Shown one piece after another: positions 5,874 through 6,751 of a DNA stretch of 6,751 nucleotides. The stretch is taken from assembly GCA_036404255.1 (NCBI GenBank), contig DASWOP010000255.1:1-6751 (forward strand). The letters run 5' to 3'. Position numbers and translations under genes: made by a program. Under the pieces are notes generated by a model. It ran no database searches and was not told the DNA's origin. It saw only the letters and a program-made list of their open reading frames with translations. The stretch comes from JARLFX01 sp036404255 (GTDB taxonomy: Bacteria > Acidobacteriota > Terriglobia > Terriglobales > Acidobacteriaceae). How positions within the stretch are numbered: position 1 is the first letter of the stretch; the number at the start of each line of letters is the position of its first letter.

Positions 5874-5981
5874 TCCACTCCCGTTCCTAACTTCCTGCAA
5901 TATCAAATTCCCTGATTATTTCTTTGGACGAATGCCGCACAACTTCAGCACTGTAAATCTTCGACAATAACTTCCGTCGTC

Positions 5982-5999
5982 TTGCCATGCACGGGGCAA
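5982..5999. other. Small inverted repeat in the secretin leader region
   Basis: TTGCC (5982-5986) pairs with GGCAA (5995-5999) across an 8-base loop, ATGCACGG. It lies about 110 bases before the secretin start and inside the leader if transcription begins near 6080. It could be an RNA structure or a protein site, but a five-pair stem may also arise by chance. Confidence 0.35.
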
Positions 6000-6087
6000 T
6001 CCACCTTCCCGGCAATAGCACAGGCCCCCAGGCTACCCGCGCCGGGCCAGTCCAACTATCTTTCCAAATAGGGTTTCTAGCCTGCCA

Positions 6088-6096
6088 AGTATAACA
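6088..6096 (-). promoter_or_regulatory. Candidate extended -10 promoter for the secretin operon
   Basis: On the minus strand this reads TGTTATACT, a good extended -10 (TGnTATACT) for the housekeeping sigma factor. No clear -35 lies upstream, which is common for extended -10 promoters. It sits inside an imperfect palindrome, CCAAGTATAACATTTGG (6086-6102), with CCAA/TTGG ends, which might be an operator. Predicted transcription starts near 6081, about 200 bases before the secretin ATG. Confidence 0.4.
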
Positions 6097-6154
6097 TTTG
6101 GTATCTGCTTTCCCTTGGCGGGGCGTCCAGCAACAGTTGCACCCGCTCGCCCCG

Positions 6155-6163
6155 TGCTACCAT
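6155..6163 (+). promoter_or_regulatory. Candidate extended -10 promoter for smpB
   Basis: TGCTACCAT matches an extended -10 element. TTGCAC (6137-6142) upstream could be a -35, but with a short 15-base spacing. Transcription would begin around 6166-6171, leaving a leader of only about 8-13 bases with no Shine-Dalgarno sequence before the smpB ATG at 6179. Confidence 0.45.
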
Positions 6164-6178
6164 CCAATCTTTACGTCC

Positions 6179-6718
6179 ATGGCACGCACACCCACACCGA
6201 CGACCCCCAACCAGCCGAGCCCCACGGCCAAGCCCACCCGTCCGCGCGACCCCGTCGCCGCCGGCCAGCGCGATGCCGCTTACAACCGCTCCGCCAGCTT
6301 CAACTACTTCCTCAGCGACCGTTTTGAAGCCGGGGTCGAGCTCCGCGGCACCGAGGTCAAGTCCATCCGCGAAGGCAAGGCTAACCTGAAAGACGCCTAT
6401 GGCCTGCTCAAGGACGGCGAAATCTTCCTGCTCAATGCCCACATCGGCCCCTTCTCCCACGGCAACGCCATGAACCACGAGGCCCTGCGCACCCGCCGTC
6501 TGCTCATGCACAAGAATGAGATTCGCAAGCTCTCCGGCAAAGCCAACATGAAGGGTTTCACCCTCATCCCCACCCGCCTCTACTTCCGCAATGGCCGGGT
6601 CAAATGCGAGCTCGCACTGGCCAAGGGCAAGCAGGACTGGGACAAGCGTGAGACCGAGCGCAAGCGCGAAGCCGACAAAGAAACCAAAGCCGCCATCGCC
6701 CGCAGCCAGCGCCGCTAA
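6179..6718 (+). CDS. smpB: SsrA-binding protein SmpB (tmRNA partner in trans-translation)
   Basis: The 179-residue cytoplasmic protein binds the tRNA-like part of tmRNA and brings it to ribosomes stalled on broken mRNA. The core is canonical: NRSASFNYFLSDRFEAGVEL (36-55), GTEVKSIREGKANLKDAY (57-74), NHEALRTRRLLMHKNEI (99-115) and the decoding-centre tail motif GKQDWDKRE (150-158), followed by a Lys/Arg-rich tail. It is about 20 residues longer than usual because of a Pro/Thr-rich N-terminal extension (residues 4-25) that looks disordered. The ATG at 6179 is chosen because the earlier TTG at 6098 would add 27 residues with no family resemblance and would begin upstream of the candidate promoter. 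No ribosome site is visible. No tmRNA gene is present in the window. The function is sure; the exact start is less so. Confidence 0.96.
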   Translation: MARTPTPTTPNQPSPTAKPTRPRDPVAAGQRDAAYNRSASFNYFLSDRFEAGVELRGTEVKSIREGKANLKDAYGLLKDGEIFLLNAHIGPFSHGNAMNHEALRTRRLLMHKNEIRKLSGKANMKGFTLIPTRLYFRNGRVKCELALAKGKQDWDKRETERKREADKETKAAIARSQRR

Positions 6719-6740
6719 GCTCTATCCCTGTTCATACCGC

Positions 6741-6751
6741 CGCAAATTCGG
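6741..6751. repeat. Possible start of another interspersed repeat copy, cut by the window edge
   Basis: CGCAAATTCGG here is identical to 1926-1936, where it begins the GC-rich hairpin-bearing segment. Both lie just downstream of a gene end. Eleven bases is short, so chance or a shared common motif cannot be excluded. Confidence 0.35.

Larger units (their letters stand above)
5874..6178. other. Divergent intergenic region between the secretin operon and smpB
   Basis: These 305 bases separate two divergent genes and contain no convincing coding frame. They hold a leftward candidate promoter (6088-6096), a rightward one (6155-6163), a small hairpin (5982-5999) and GC-rich inverted repeats around 6023-6048 (GGCCC with GGGCC, and an inner CCCG/CGGG). 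A second weak leftward promoter can be proposed, with TTGTGC (5942-5937) and AATAAT (5920-5915) 16 bases apart, which would give a leader of about 35 bases. If the distal promoter is used, the secretin mRNA would have a leader of about 200 bases with structure in it. Confidence 0.6.

Noticed and set aside
5982..6050. Superficial likeness to a cyclic-di-GMP (GEMM) riboswitch on the plus strand (GCACGGGGCAATCC, then GGCAATAGC)
   Set aside because: The stem that should separate these two motifs cannot form, the tetraloop receptor is not seen, and the downstream gene would be smpB with its own nearby promoter. A covariance-model search would settle it.

Overview
The window is GC-rich with dense coding on both strands. 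It most resembles a chromosomal segment of an acidobacterium (Acidobacteriota, probably Terriglobia). I infer this from the style of the pseudopilins, the secretin with a C-terminal cohesin-like domain, and the interspersed repeats of the 'GTCATTC...GAAGAATCTC' type. No 16S or marker gene is present to confirm it.

Layout from left to right. (1) Positions 1 to about 140 hold the end of an IS30-family insertion sequence. Its transposase starts at 96 and runs leftward out of the window, and a 36-bp perfect palindrome lies inside the coding part. (2) A short spacer carries one copy of a small interspersed repeat (204-233) that ends 8 bases before the next start codon. (3) A rightward pair follows: a membrane-associated family 2 glycosyltransferase (242-1240) and the ribosome-assembly GTPase EngB/YsxC (1251-1865), 10 bases apart. 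(4) The convergent spacer 1866-2066 holds a second copy of the repeat and a perfect 10-bp-stem hairpin. (5) A leftward four-gene operon occupies 5873 down to 2067: an outer-membrane secretin (TPR, N domains, secretin core, cohesin-like C-terminus), then three pseudopilins separated by 2-9 bases. The first two pseudopilins are close paralogues. (6) A divergent spacer of about 305 bp (5874-6178) carries candidate promoters for both directions and several small inverted repeats. (7) A rightward smpB (6179-6718) encodes the tmRNA-binding protein for ribosome rescue. (8) The last 11 bases match a piece of the repeat region at 1926-1936, so another repeat copy may start at the window edge.

How the genes fit together. 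The secretin and pseudopilins form a type II secretion / type IV pilus-like module: an outer-membrane gate plus the fibre subunits thought to push substrates or build a short pilus. The module is bounded by a divergent gene on one side and a convergent gene on the other, so it appears complete as a four-gene unit. It has no ATPase, inner-membrane platform or prepilin peptidase, so it must borrow these from elsewhere in the genome. This cut-down module, with its cohesin-bearing secretin and two diverged copies of the same pseudopilin, is the most interesting part of the window. The flanking genes (engB, smpB) are translation housekeeping genes with no evident functional link to it.
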